Positions 16,004-24,358 of a DNA stretch of 64,000 nt are shown piece after piece; position 1 is the stretch's first letter; each line of letters starts with the position of its first letter. Under the pieces are notes generated by a model. It saw only the letters and a list, made by a program, of their open reading frames with translations, had not been told where the DNA came from and ran no database searches. The position numbers and the translations under genes are program-made. Origin of the DNA: Amycolatopsis nigrescens CSC17Ta-90. GTDB lineage: Bacteria > Actinomycetota > Actinomycetes > Mycobacteriales > Pseudonocardiaceae. Location of the stretch: positions 3,720,157 through 3,784,156 of the forward strand of contig NZ_ARVW01000001.1 of NCBI RefSeq assembly GCF_000384315.1. Direction: 5' to 3'.

Positions 16004-16810
16004 ATGACGGACGACGACCGCGTGTTCAAAGCGCTCGCCGACCCGACGCGCCGCTTCCTGCTCGACCGGCTCTTCGACCGTGACGGCCGCACGCTCACCG
16101 AGCTGGAGTCCGAACTGGAGATGACGCGCTTCGGCGTCATGAAGCACCTGCGCGTGCTCGAGGAGGCCAATCTCCTCGTGGTGCGCAAGTCGGGCCGGGA
16201 AAAGCTGCATTTCCTGAACGCGGTGCCGATCCGGCTGATCCACGACCGGTGGATCGACAAGTACACCGAGCGTCGGATCGCCGCGCTCACCGATCTCAAG
16301 GCCGAACTAGAGGAGAAGACCATGCCCACCAAGACCGAGAACAAGGTCGTGTACGTCCACCGCGTCTACATCAAGGCCACCCCGGAGGCGATCTGGGACG
16401 CGATCACGAAGCCGGAATGGACGCAGAAGTACGGCTACCAGTGCCCGGTCGAATACGACCTGCGCCCCGGTGGCGAGTACAAGGCGTTCGCCAGCGACGC
16501 GATGAAGGCGTACGGGGACACGCCGGACGTGCTGATCACCGGCGAGGTCATCGAGTGCGACCCGCCGCGCAGGCTGGTGCAGACCTGGCACCCGCAGTGG
16601 GAGCCGGTGGAGGGCGTCACCCGGCTCGTGCACGAGATCGTGCCCGGCGCGGACGGTGTCACGTCACTGACGGTCACGCACGAGCTCGCGGACTCGCCGA
16701 ACACCGCGGCCATGGTCAACGGCGAGGTGGAGAACGCAGGCGGCGGCTGGCCGGAAATCCTCAGCGACCTCAAGACCCTCCTCGAAACCGGCAAGTCCCT
16801 GCACTCCTGA
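16004..16810 (+). CDS. ArsR-type regulator fused to an SRPBCC (AHSA1-like) domain
   Basis: 268 residues from ATG 16004, fixed by the promoter just upstream. Residues about 1-100: winged helix of the ArsR type (FKALADPTRRFLLDRL, then LTELESELEMTRFGVMKHLR, then the wing). Residues about 110-268: an SRPBCC/AHSA1 ligand-binding fold (VYIKATPEAIWDAITKPEWT ... DLRPGGEYKAF ... GGGWPEILSDLKTLLETG). The fusion implies a one-component sensor whose hydrophobic-pocket domain controls DNA binding. ArsR metal-site Cys residues are not seen. Likely autoregulated. Confidence 0.9.
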   Translation: MTDDDRVFKALADPTRRFLLDRLFDRDGRTLTELESELEMTRFGVMKHLRVLEEANLLVVRKSGREKLHFLNAVPIRLIHDRWIDKYTERRIAALTDLKAELEEKTMPTKTENKVVYVHRVYIKATPEAIWDAITKPEWTQKYGYQCPVEYDLRPGGEYKAFASDAMKAYGDTPDVLITGEVIECDPPRRLVQTWHPQWEPVEGVTRLVHEIVPGADGVTSLTVTHELADSPNTAAMVNGEVENAGGGWPEILSDLKTLLETGKSLHS

Positions 16811-16817
16811 CCTTTAG

Positions 16818-16870
16818 TCCGTGAAGGTGCCCTTGCCTACCTTCAAGGTAGGCAAGGTGCCCTTCACGGA
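16818..16870. repeat. Family B palindrome, copy 1
   Basis: 53 bp, 26-1-26 around a central TTCAA, 23 of 26 positions paired (the mismatches are one 3-bp block). It sits between the convergent ArsR-SRPBCC and Kelch genes, 7 bp past the first stop. The Kelch stop codon (16864-16866) lies inside its right arm. Likely bidirectional terminator. Confidence 0.8.
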
Positions 16871-18084
16871 CGCCAGGCGCGGGCGGGGGTGGAGAGGACG
16901 CGGGGGGTGCGGACGCCGGGGCGGACTTCGCCGCTGATCACCAGCAGCTCGTCGTCCCAGGTGACGGCCGGGGTGGTCACCGGCGGCGGTCCGGGGAACA
17001 GGCCGGCCACCTCCCACCGCCGCCGGCGCAGGTCGTAGCGCAGGATCTCGGTGTTGTCGCCGGTGTGGTGGTCGTAGATCCAGGTGATCGCGTCGTTGTG
17101 CACAGCCCATTCCGGCGAGCCCGGTGGATACCGGGCGGCTAACGCGGTTTCGCGCTGGATCAGGTTCCAGCGGTCCAGATCCTTGTCCCCGCCGACGACG
17201 AGCAGATACCGGTCGTCCACCGGGTAGGCCAGTCCGGCGGTGACGCACCAGGGCAGGTCCGCCTCCCGTTGCCAGCGGGCGCGGACCGGGTCGTAGGAGT
17301 AGACGTCACGGTGGAACCGCCATTCGCCGTCGCGTTGCCCGCGCCCGCTGAGCAGGAAGAACCGGCCACCGAGGGCGGCGCCGACGGCGACCGTGCGGGG
17401 TTCGCCGGGCCAGCGCGGCAGCACCTGCCAGCCGGTGTGCGGGCGGTCGGTGTCCAGCGCGAAGAAGTCGCCGCCCTCGGCGATGTACACCGTGGAGCCG
17501 ATCATCCCGGCCACCGCGTAGGACATCGGCCTCGGCAGCGGCGGCAACGGCTCGGTGACCAGTTCTCCTTGGTAGCGAAGGAAGAAGACGTCCGCGAAGA
17601 TCTGCACAGGGCTGTTCTTGGCGCCGTCCGGCCCATGGCGGAAACCCTCGCCGCCGAGCACCAGCAGCCCGCGGCTGGTGCGCACGGTGGCCGCGTACGC
17701 CAGGCTCGTCGGCAGCCGCAACGGCTGGTCAATCCACTGTGGACCGTCCGGGGTTCGGCGTAGCACGAAGGCCTCGTCCCAATAGACCTTGCCGAGCACG
17801 GTGGCCCGGTTGCTGGTCAGCGCGGGCTCGGGGAAGTTCGCGCCGCCGGCGGCGAGCACGTACTCGCCGGACTGGCCGGCGACCATCCCGGCCAGCCCGA
17901 GCTGCCGCCAGAAGGGCGCGTGCACCGGTACGTGCGGTGAGAAGTCCACCCGGTTCGGCGGCAGCTCCGGCAGTTCCGTCCACAGTGGACCCGTGGAGGT
18001 GGCTTCGGCTTTTGGCGCACCCGCCATCGCCACGCCGGTCAGGCCCAGCGCGCCGAGCGCGGCCCGCCGGGTGAACCCGCTCAT
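16864..18084 (-). CDS. Kelch-repeat protein, sialic-acid mutarotase (NanM)-like, Tat-exported
   Basis: 406 residues. Twin-arginine signal at the N-terminus (TRRAALGALGL ... AEA). The mature part is a six-blade Kelch beta-propeller of the cyclically permuted mutarotase type: repeated GG motifs (AAGGANFPE, LVLGGEGF, LLSGRGQRDG, LVVGGDKD) and WxxLP-type strands. NanM interconverts alpha and beta anomers of N-acetylneuraminate, and the gene is coupled (ATGA) to an exo-sialidase that releases this sugar. The stop codon lies inside family B palindrome 1. Confidence 0.8.
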   Translation of the reverse strand: MSGFTRRAALGALGLTGVAMAGAPKAEATSTGPLWTELPELPPNRVDFSPHVPVHAPFWRQLGLAGMVAGQSGEYVLAAGGANFPEPALTSNRATVLGKVYWDEAFVLRRTPDGPQWIDQPLRLPTSLAYAATVRTSRGLLVLGGEGFRHGPDGAKNSPVQIFADVFFLRYQGELVTEPLPPLPRPMSYAVAGMIGSTVYIAEGGDFFALDTDRPHTGWQVLPRWPGEPRTVAVGAALGGRFFLLSGRGQRDGEWRFHRDVYSYDPVRARWQREADLPWCVTAGLAYPVDDRYLLVVGGDKDLDRWNLIQRETALAARYPPGSPEWAVHNDAITWIYDHHTGDNTEILRYDLRRRRWEVAGLFPGPPPVTTPAVTWDDELLVISGEVRPGVRTPRVLSTPARAWRP

Positions 18085-19259
18085 CCGGCCACCTCGGCCA
18101 GCGCAAGCCGGTGGAAGACGATCTTCTCGTACGGCCCGGCGTCGCCGGTTTCGTAGAGCAGCCCGAGGTTCCGCCGGTCGAGCTGCACCAGGTCGGAGTA
18201 CGCGGCGGGCGCGGGCGACACCGGGTGGCCGTCGCGCCAGCTGCGTCCGCCGTCTGCGCTGACCCGGACGCGCATGGCGGCACGGCTGTCCGGCGAGGAC
18301 GGGCCGGAGAACAGCAGCACGTCCGGCCGCGACGTTTGCAGCACGCTGCCCTGCACTTGCGGCCCGGCCAGCGCGGGCCGTCCGGTGTAGGGCGCGGTCA
18401 GGCTCCGGCCGCCGTCGCGGCTGTAGGCGTCCACCCGGTTGCCCGGTTCGCTGCCGCCCTGGTCGCGCGCGTTGAAGTACACCGTGCCGTCCGGCAGCTC
18501 GGCCGCGGTGCTCTCGTTCGCGTTGACCCGACCGTCCGGCTCACTGTCGGTGAACCCGATCCGCCAGTTCCGGCCGCCGTCGTCGCTGTAGATCGCGTGC
18601 CCGCCGTAGTACTTCTTCTCCGTGCCCACGTCCGCCGAACCGGCCGGCGGCGCGCTGGAATGGTTGGCGGGCACCACGATCCGGCCGCTTCGCAACACGA
18701 TCGCATGCCCGGGGCCGGTGGCGTACCAGCGCCAGTCCGCGGCCTTGGTGTCCGCCGTGATGTCCCTGGTGGCGCTGAAGTCGCGCCCGTCGTTGTCGCT
18801 GTACTGCACGTGGACCCGGCGCGTTTCGGCGTCGGACGCCTGGCCGGACATGATCACCGACTCGGTCGCCTCCGGCCCGTTGTGCGTGGTCAGCAGCACC
18901 ACTCGGCCGTTCGCGGTCACCACCGGGCTCGGGTTTCCCGCGGTACCACCGGTTTTCGAGGTGGTCACCACGCTCAGCGGCCCCCAGTGGCAGCCGCCGT
19001 CGGACGAGCGCCGGAGCACGGTGTCGATGGCGCCGGTGTCCCCGGCCGAGTCGTGCCGCCCTTCGGCGAACGCGAGCAGCGTGCCGCGTTTCGTCTCGAC
19101 CACGGCCGGGATGCGGAAGGTGTGATAGCCCGCGTCACCTGCCGCGTAGGGCACCGAACTCCGGCAGGACGCCGGGCTCGCCCCCGCTTCCGGAATCCCG
19201 GCCAGCCCCGCCGTCAGCACCACGGCCACCGCCGCGCCAGTCCACCGGAATCCCACCAT
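18081..19259 (-). CDS. Secreted exo-alpha-sialidase (GH33)
   Basis: 392 residues with a signal peptide of about 27 residues. Sialidase marks: FRIP motif about residue 48, three Asp-boxes (SSDGGCHW, YSDDGGRNW, VSADGGRSW), the catalytic Asp region GRHDSAGDTGAIDTV, and the C-terminal LYETGDAG segment that carries the nucleophile-assisting Glu. It removes terminal sialic acid from glycans outside the cell. No sialic-acid uptake or catabolic genes are in this window. A GGGAGG motif is only 1-4 nt from the possible ATG/GTG starts, and the upstream dyad abuts it. Confidence 0.9.
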   Translation of the reverse strand: MVGFRWTGAAVAVVLTAGLAGIPEAGASPASCRSSVPYAAGDAGYHTFRIPAVVETKRGTLLAFAEGRHDSAGDTGAIDTVLRRSSDGGCHWGPLSVVTTSKTGGTAGNPSPVVTANGRVVLLTTHNGPEATESVIMSGQASDAETRRVHVQYSDNDGRDFSATRDITADTKAADWRWYATGPGHAIVLRSGRIVVPANHSSAPPAGSADVGTEKKYYGGHAIYSDDGGRNWRIGFTDSEPDGRVNANESTAAELPDGTVYFNARDQGGSEPGNRVDAYSRDGGRSLTAPYTGRPALAGPQVQGSVLQTSRPDVLLFSGPSSPDSRAAMRVRVSADGGRSWRDGHPVSPAPAAYSDLVQLDRRNLGLLYETGDAGPYEKIVFHRLALAEVAG

Positions 19260-19266
19260 GCCTCCC

Positions 19267-19288
19267 AGACATAGGACATCCTATGTCT
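19267..19288. promoter_or_regulatory. Operator-like perfect palindrome upstream of the sialidase
   Basis: Arms AGACATAGGA and TCCTATGTCT, 10 of 10 paired, with a 2-bp centre, 8 bp upstream of the start codon. A weaker dyad (CTAGG-AAA-CCTAG, 19287-19299) overlaps its edge. Length, symmetry and position fit a GntR- or LacI-type repressor site controlling the sialidase-mutarotase pair; the regulator is not in the window. Confidence 0.6.
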
Positions 19289-19443
19289 AGGAAACCTAGA
19301 TCGCGCTGTACTTCTCGTCAATGGTTCGCTGAGCGGTGGTGCGGAAATCGTGGTTCGTCCCAGCCCCAGCCCCCCACCCTCCCTGGGGGGCGGCCCCGCT
19401 CCAGCCTATCGCCGCACGGGCCGGCGGCTGCCGCTGAAGGGTG

Positions 19444-19477
19444 AGTTGTCCACAGGGGGCGGCAACTGTGGACAACT
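19444..19477. repeat. 12-10-12 inverted repeat made of two opposed DnaA-box-like 9-mers
   Basis: Perfect arms AGTTGTCCACAG / CTGTGGACAACT with a 10-bp loop, 11 bp beyond the tetR stop. Each arm contains TTGTCCACA, the actinobacterial DnaA-box consensus, in opposite orientation. It could be a terminator hairpin for tetR, or a DnaA-binding site. The rest of the 229-bp region between sialidase and tetR (19300-19443) shows only G/C-rich runs. Confidence 0.55.
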
Positions 19478-19488
19478 TCGCGCGGGGG

Positions 19489-20010
19489 TCAGAGGCCGAG
19501 GCGGCGCAGGGTGGTGGGGAGGTCGTCGAGCAGCGGGGTTTCGGTCTCGCCGAGGGCGGCGCGGAGGTAGAGGCCGTCGCCGACGGTGGCGATCAGGTCG
19601 GCAGTCAGTGCGTCCGGGGTGTGTTCCAGCAGCAGGGCGCGCCATTTCGCGGTCGCCTCGCGCATGGCGTCGGAAACCCGTGGCAGGTGCATCATGCGGA
19701 TCGCGGCGAGCGTGGTCCGGTACAGCCGCTCGTCCCGCAGCACCTCGGCCATCGAGGACCGGATGTAGTAGCTCGCCACCCCCTCCGGCGACTCGCGGGC
19801 GGTGGCCAGATCCTCCTCGGTCAGCTCGTACAGCCGGCCGATCAAACCTTCGAGCAGGGCGTCCTTCGAGCCGAAGTGATAAAGCAGGCCGCCCTTGGAC
19901 ACCCCCGCCTCCGCGGCGACGGCTTCGAGCGTGACCGACGAAGGGCCGTGCTCGATGAGGACGTCCTGGTAGGCGTCGAGGACCCGGTCGCGTGCTGAGG
20001 GCTTCGCCAT
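19489..20010 (-). CDS. TetR-family transcriptional regulator
   Basis: 173 residues from ATG 20010. N-terminal TetR helix-turn-helix: RDRVLDAYQDVLIEHG, then TLEAVAAEAGVSKGGLLYHFGSKDALLEG. The rest is a helical ligand-binding domain. Divergent from an MFS exporter, with two operator-like dyads in the 91-bp gap. The usual job of this layout is ligand-relieved repression of the exporter and of itself. Confidence 0.9.
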   Translation of the reverse strand: MAKPSARDRVLDAYQDVLIEHGPSSVTLEAVAAEAGVSKGGLLYHFGSKDALLEGLIGRLYELTEEDLATARESPEGVASYYIRSSMAEVLRDERLYRTTLAAIRMMHLPRVSDAMREATAKWRALLLEHTPDALTADLIATVGDGLYLRAALGETETPLLDDLPTTLRRLGL

Positions 20011-20025
20011 AATGAGTTGGACTAT

Positions 20026-20080
20026 ACCGTCTGGACGGTTTACTCTCGATGCGAGGCGGAAACTGTACCGTCTGGACTGT
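20026..20080. promoter_or_regulatory. Two TetR operators between tetR and the MFS gene
   Basis: ACCGTC-TG-GACGGT (20026-20039, perfect) and ACCGTC-TG-GACTGT (20067-20080, one mismatch) share the TACCGTCTGGAC core and lie 41 bp apart centre to centre, about four helical turns. Each covers one side of the divergent promoter region. Confidence 0.75.
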
Positions 20081-20101
20081 AAAGTTTTAGGAGAGTGCGC
20101 C

Positions 20102-21586
20102 ATGACCGGGCGCAGGCAATGGTGGGCACTGGCGGTGCTGGTGCTGCCGGTGTTGTTGATCAGCGTGGACATGACCGTGCTCGGGTTCGCGCTGCCGTAC
20201 CTGAGCGAAGACCTCGCGCCCACCGGCGCCGAGCAGCTCTGGATCGTGGACATCTACTCGTTCATGCTGGCCGGGCTGCTGGTGGTGATGGGCACCCTCG
20301 GCGACCGGATCGGCCGCCGCAAGCTGCTGCTCGCCGGCGCCGCCGCGTTCGGCGCCGCCTCGGTGCTGGCCGCGTTCGCGACCACGCCGCTGATGCTGAT
20401 CGCGGCCCGCGCGTTGCTCGGCGTCGGCGGGGCCACCCTGATGCCGTCCACCCTTTCCCTGATCCGCAGCATCTTCACCGACGGGAACCGGCGCCGGATC
20501 GCGATCGCGGTGTGGAGCGCCGGGTTCTCCGGCGGGATGGCGCTCGGCCCGGTGATCGGCGGCTGGCTGCTGGAGCACTTCTGGTGGGGCTCGGTGTTCC
20601 TGATCAACGTGCCGGTGATGGTGCTGCTGCTCGTCGCCGGTCCGATCCTGCTGCCGGAGGCGCGCGACCCGCGGCCGGGCAGGTTCGACCTGTTCTCCGC
20701 GGTGCTTTCGCTGGCCGCGATGCTGCCGGTGGTCTACGGCATCAAGCTGACCGCCGAGCACGGCCTCAGCCTCACCGCCGTGGTCAGCGTGCTCGCCGGC
20801 CTCGCCGTCGGTGTGCTGTTCGTCCGCCGCCAGCGCGCACTGCCGGAACCGATGCTGGACCTCGACCTGTTCCGCAACCGCGCGTTCAGCGTCTCGGTGG
20901 CCACCAACCTGCTCGGCGTGTTCGCCATGGTCGGCCTGCTTTTCCTGGTGCCGCAGTACCTCCAGCTGGTGCTCGGGCTCCGGCCGCTGACCGCGGCGCT
21001 GTGGATGTTGCCGGCCACCGTGGCCGGGGTGGCCGGCGCGCTGCTCGCCGCCCAGCTGGCCAAGCGGTACAGCACCACGGCGCTGATCGGCGGCGGGCTG
21101 CTCGCCGGTGCCGTCGGTTTCGCGCTGCTGACCCAGCTCGGCGTGCACACCGGACTGGCCTGGCTGGTCGCCGGGTTCGTGCTGGTGGGCGGTGGGATCG
21201 CGCTGTCCGAGACGCTCACCAACGACCTGGTCGTCTCGGCCGCGCCCGCCGAACGGGCCGGTGCCGCGTCCGCCATCTCCGAGACCGGCTACGAGCTCGG
21301 TGGGGCACTGGGCACCGCGATCCTCGGCAGCGTGGCCACCGCGGTCTACCGCGCCGGGCTGCCCGCGGGCACCCCGGAAACGGCGCGCGAGACGCTCGGC
21401 GGTGCGGCCGCCACCGCCGGGCAGCTGCCCGCGGACCAGGGCGGTGCACTGCTCGACGTGGCGCGCGAGGCGTTCGTGCAGGGTCTGCACGTCACCGCCT
21501 ATGCCGGAACCGCACTGCTGATCTACACCGGGGTGCAGGCGATGCTCCTGCTCAATCGGAAAAAGAATTCCGTAGTGCGGATCTGA
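20102..21586 (+). CDS. DHA2-family MFS exporter (QacA/SmvA-like)
   Basis: 494 residues from ATG 20102 (TAGGAGAG ribosome binding site 7 nt upstream). Fourteen-helix drug:H+ antiporter: helix-1 motif D1 in VDMTVLGFALPYL, motif A GDRIGRRKLLL in loop 2-3, motif C in GMALGPVIGGWLLE. Expected to pump a hydrophobic or cationic compound out of the cell in exchange for protons. Controlled by the divergent TetR regulator. Confidence 0.93.
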   Translation: MTGRRQWWALAVLVLPVLLISVDMTVLGFALPYLSEDLAPTGAEQLWIVDIYSFMLAGLLVVMGTLGDRIGRRKLLLAGAAAFGAASVLAAFATTPLMLIAARALLGVGGATLMPSTLSLIRSIFTDGNRRRIAIAVWSAGFSGGMALGPVIGGWLLEHFWWGSVFLINVPVMVLLLVAGPILLPEARDPRPGRFDLFSAVLSLAAMLPVVYGIKLTAEHGLSLTAVVSVLAGLAVGVLFVRRQRALPEPMLDLDLFRNRAFSVSVATNLLGVFAMVGLLFLVPQYLQLVLGLRPLTAALWMLPATVAGVAGALLAAQLAKRYSTTALIGGGLLAGAVGFALLTQLGVHTGLAWLVAGFVLVGGGIALSETLTNDLVVSAAPAERAGAASAISETGYELGGALGTAILGSVATAVYRAGLPAGTPETARETLGGAAATAGQLPADQGGALLDVAREAFVQGLHVTAYAGTALLIYTGVQAMLLLNRKKNSVVRI

Positions 21587-21605
21587 CCGGGTTTACCATG
21601 AGGGC

Positions 21606-22997
21606 ATGAGCAACGACGCCCTGCTGCAGACCCTTCGCGATGAGCTCGGCCGGGACGCCGTGCTCACCGACTCCGACGTCACCGGCAGCTACTCGCGGGA
21701 CATGATGCCGCTCGCCCCGGTCGGCAGGCCGCTGGCGGTGGTGCTGCCGGTGGACGTCGCCGGGGTGCAGGCCGTGGTCCGGGCCTGCGCCGCGGCCGGG
21801 GTGCCGATCGTGCCGCGTGGTGCGGGCAGCGGGCTTTCCGGTGCGGCCAACGCGATCGACGGCTGCGTGATGCTGGTGCTGACCAAGCTCAACGAGATCG
21901 TGGAGGTCGACGCGGGCAACCGGCTCGCGGTGGTCCAGCCGGGCGTGGTCAACCTGGACTTCCGGAACGCGGTGGAGAAGCACGGGCTGTTCTATCCGCC
22001 GGACCCGTCCAGCTACGACTGGTGCACCATCGGCGGGAACCTCTCCACCAACGCCGGCGGGCTGTGCTGCGTGAAGTACGGGGTCACCACGGATTCCGTG
22101 CTGGGCTTGGAAGTCGTGCTCGCCGACGGCTCGATCCTGAAGACCGGCCGGCGCACCGTGAAAGGCGTCGCGGGCTACGACCTGGCCAGGCTGTTCGTCG
22201 GCAGCGAGGGCACGCTCGGCGTGATCACCCAGGCCACCGTCGCGCTGCGCCCGCTGCCGCAGGCGCCCGGCACCCTGGTCGCCGGGTTCACCAGCACCGA
22301 GGCCGCCGGGGCGGCGGTGGCGCAGATGGTGCGCGAGGGGCTGGTGCCGTCGCTGCTGGAGATCATGGACGCCAGTTCGATCAAGGCCGCCGAGAGCTAC
22401 CTGAAGACCGACCTCGGCGCCGGCTCGGACTGCCAGGCGCTGCTGCTCGCGCAGTCCGACGCGGGTGGCGAGGTGGCCCGCCGCGAACTGGCCGCGCTGG
22501 AACAGATCTGCCTGGACTCCGGCTCGGACATGACCTACGCGACCGACGATCTGGCCGAGGGCAACATGTTGCTGCAGGCGCGCCGGGTGGTGCTGACCGC
22601 GCTGGAGCAGTACGGGCTGTGGCTCACCGACGACGTGTGCGTGCCGCGCACCCGGATCGCCGAGCTGATCGCCGGCTGCCAGCGGGTGAGCGAGGAGGTC
22701 GGGCTGCGGATCGCGGTGGTCGGGCACGCCGGGGACGGCAACATGCACCCGACGATCGTCTACCAGCCCGACTCGGCGGACGAGTTCGAGCGCGCCCAGC
22801 GGGCGTTCGACGCGATCCTGGAGATCGGCCTCTCGCTCGGTGGCACGGTGACCGGCGAGCACGGCGTCGGCAAGATCAAAAAAGACTGGCTGGCCAAGGA
22901 AATCGGGCCGGTTGGCCTGCGCGTGCACCGCCAGATCAAGGCCGCCCTCGACCCGGACAACCTCTTCAACCCCGGCTCCATGTTCTCCCTGACCTGA
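21606..22997 (+). CDS. FAD-linked 2-hydroxyacid oxidase/dehydrogenase, GlcD-like
   Basis: 463 residues. Vanillyl-alcohol-oxidase-type FAD domain (PLAVVLPVDVAGVQAVV ... VPRGAGSGLSG ... TIGGNLSTNAGG ... VGSEGTLGVI) followed by the FAD-oxidase C-terminal domain with VGHAGDGNMHPTI and the closing GEHGVGKIKK. Family members oxidise glycolate, D-lactate or related acids and pass electrons to a carrier. No GlcE/GlcF partner is adjacent. TACCAT lies 6 nt before the ATG without a Shine-Dalgarno, a leaderless layout. Confidence 0.9.
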   Translation: MSNDALLQTLRDELGRDAVLTDSDVTGSYSRDMMPLAPVGRPLAVVLPVDVAGVQAVVRACAAAGVPIVPRGAGSGLSGAANAIDGCVMLVLTKLNEIVEVDAGNRLAVVQPGVVNLDFRNAVEKHGLFYPPDPSSYDWCTIGGNLSTNAGGLCCVKYGVTTDSVLGLEVVLADGSILKTGRRTVKGVAGYDLARLFVGSEGTLGVITQATVALRPLPQAPGTLVAGFTSTEAAGAAVAQMVREGLVPSLLEIMDASSIKAAESYLKTDLGAGSDCQALLLAQSDAGGEVARRELAALEQICLDSGSDMTYATDDLAEGNMLLQARRVVLTALEQYGLWLTDDVCVPRTRIAELIAGCQRVSEEVGLRIAVVGHAGDGNMHPTIVYQPDSADEFERAQRAFDAILEIGLSLGGTVTGEHGVGKIKKDWLAKEIGPVGLRVHRQIKAALDPDNLFNPGSMFSLT

Positions 22998-23010
22998 GTT
23001 CCCCTTGAAC

Positions 23011-23063
23011 GCCGTGAAGGGCACCTTCCCTACCTTCAAGGTAGGCAAGGTGCCCTTCACGGA
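23011..23063. repeat. Family B palindrome, copy 2
   Basis: 53 bp, 26-1-26, 24 of 26 positions paired, centre TTCAA. It sits between the convergent FAD oxidase (ends 22997) and DedA gene (ends 23082). Likely bidirectional terminator. Confidence 0.8.
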
Positions 23064-23081
23064 CAGACGGGACCGCCGGGG

Positions 23082-23783
23082 TCAGTCGGTGACGCGGGGG
23101 ATGTGCTGAGTGGCCTCGGGATCCGGGGCCTGCTCGGCGGCGAGCTTCTTTTCCTTGCGCCCCTTGAAGTACTCGATCACGATCGGGACAACGGAGATCA
23201 CCACGATCAGGATGAAGATCGCGTCGACGTTGTCCCGGATGAAGCCGATGTTGCCCAGCAGCGCGCCCAGCACGGTGATGCCGGCGGCCCACAGAATGCC
23301 GCCGATCACGGTGTAGGTGAAGTACCGCTTGGGATCCATCTTGCCGATACCGGCGATCCAGGTGATGAAAGTACGGACGAATGGAACAAAACGGGCCAGC
23401 ACCACGGCTTTCGGGCCGTGCTTGTCCAGGAAGGCGTGCGTCTTCTCCACATACTCCTGTTTGAAGAATCGCGAGTCCGGCCGTTTGAACAACGCGGGAC
23501 CGGCCTTGTAGCCGATCAGATAACCCACCACGTTGCCGAGCAGGGCGGCGACCGTGACCAGCACGCAGACCAGCCACAACGGCGACTTGATGCTGCCGTT
23601 GGCGATGAACAGGCCGGCGGTGAACAACAGCGAATCACCCGGCAGTACCGGGAAAATGCTGCTCTCGATGAAGATGATCAGGCAGAGGCCGACGATTACG
23701 TACCCACCGAACTCGGTGAGCAGGTAGTCAGGGCTGAACCAGTCGGGCATCAACGCCAGAGTGGTCGTGGACTGGGTGAACAT
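23082..23783 (-). CDS. DedA/SNARE-associated (VTT) family membrane protein, second copy
   Basis: 233 residues from ATG 23783; the longer open frame upstream runs opposite other genes. Signatures: IESSIFPVLPGDSLLF and ARFVPFVRTFITWIAGIGKM. About five hydrophobic segments, Lys/Glu-rich cytoplasmic tail (FKGRKEKKLAAE). Putative lipid-carrier flippase. A DedA gene (Rv0364, from memory) also neighbours fba in M. tuberculosis; here fba is about 8 kb away. Confidence 0.9.
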   Translation of the reverse strand: MFTQSTTTLALMPDWFSPDYLLTEFGGYVIVGLCLIIFIESSIFPVLPGDSLLFTAGLFIANGSIKSPLWLVCVLVTVAALLGNVVGYLIGYKAGPALFKRPDSRFFKQEYVEKTHAFLDKHGPKAVVLARFVPFVRTFITWIAGIGKMDPKRYFTYTVIGGILWAAGITVLGALLGNIGFIRDNVDAIFILIVVISVVPIVIEYFKGRKEKKLAAEQAPDPEATQHIPRVTD

Positions 23784-23839
23784 CACCAAAGTAACGGTAC
23801 AGGGTCGGCTTTTCGCGCGGCGCCAACCCTTCGCCTGCG

Positions 23840-24328
23840 CTAAAGCAGGGTCAGCAGGCCGATCACCGAGCCGGAGGCGAGCCCGAGCAGCACCGCCAGT
23901 ACCAGCACCCAATGCGCCGCGAGCGGATGGCTCGCCGGAACTTGCCTGGTGGTGCCCGCTCGCTGGGCCGGCGGTGCCGGCGCGAACGCGGGGTTGGCGT
24001 CCAGCGCGGCCCGCTCGCGTTCGAGCGAGCTCGCCCCGGCGCCGGAAAGCAGGCCGTAGCGGGGCGGCAGTCGATCTGTCGCATTGTCTGTCAGGTGCTC
24101 CGAAGGACTCGGCGAAGAGATCGGCGGGGTGGTCGCCGACTCGTCCGATTCGCGAAGTTCCTGGTCCAGCGCCTTGAAGTCCGGCAACTCGCCGGGATCC
24201 TCGGCGAGTTCGGCGGAGTCCGTGTTCGTCGCCGGCCGCGCCGTTTTCGGAGCGGGCTGCGGCACGCTTCGCGCCTGCGCGCGCAGCGCCTGAGCCAGCA
24301 GCTTCTCCGGGTCGTCGGCTTCGGTCAC
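23840..24328 (-). CDS. Tail-anchored hypothetical protein
   Basis: 162 residues, GTG start with TAGCGT 6 nt upstream (leaderless layout). Residues 1-135 are hydrophilic, Ala/Pro/Asp/Glu/Ser-rich and probably disordered. The last about 22 residues (HWVLVLAVLLGLASGSVIGL) form one membrane segment ending at the C-terminus. No recognised domain. Orientation N-in with a cytoplasmic linker is expected. It lies between dedA and the AurF gene, all on the minus strand. Confidence 0.65.
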   Translation of the reverse strand: MTEADDPEKLLAQALRAQARSVPQPAPKTARPATNTDSAELAEDPGELPDFKALDQELRESDESATTPPISSPSPSEHLTDNATDRLPPRYGLLSGAGASSLERERAALDANPAFAPAPPAQRAGTTRQVPASHPLAAHWVLVLAVLLGLASGSVIGLLTLL

Positions 24329-24358
24329 CCGTCCACGCTAACCCATGGCGGGCAACGG

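Noticed and set aside
19444..19477. The paired DnaA boxes as a replication origin
   Set aside because: Only two boxes are present, without dnaA, dnaN, an AT-rich zone or further boxes; an origin call is not supported.
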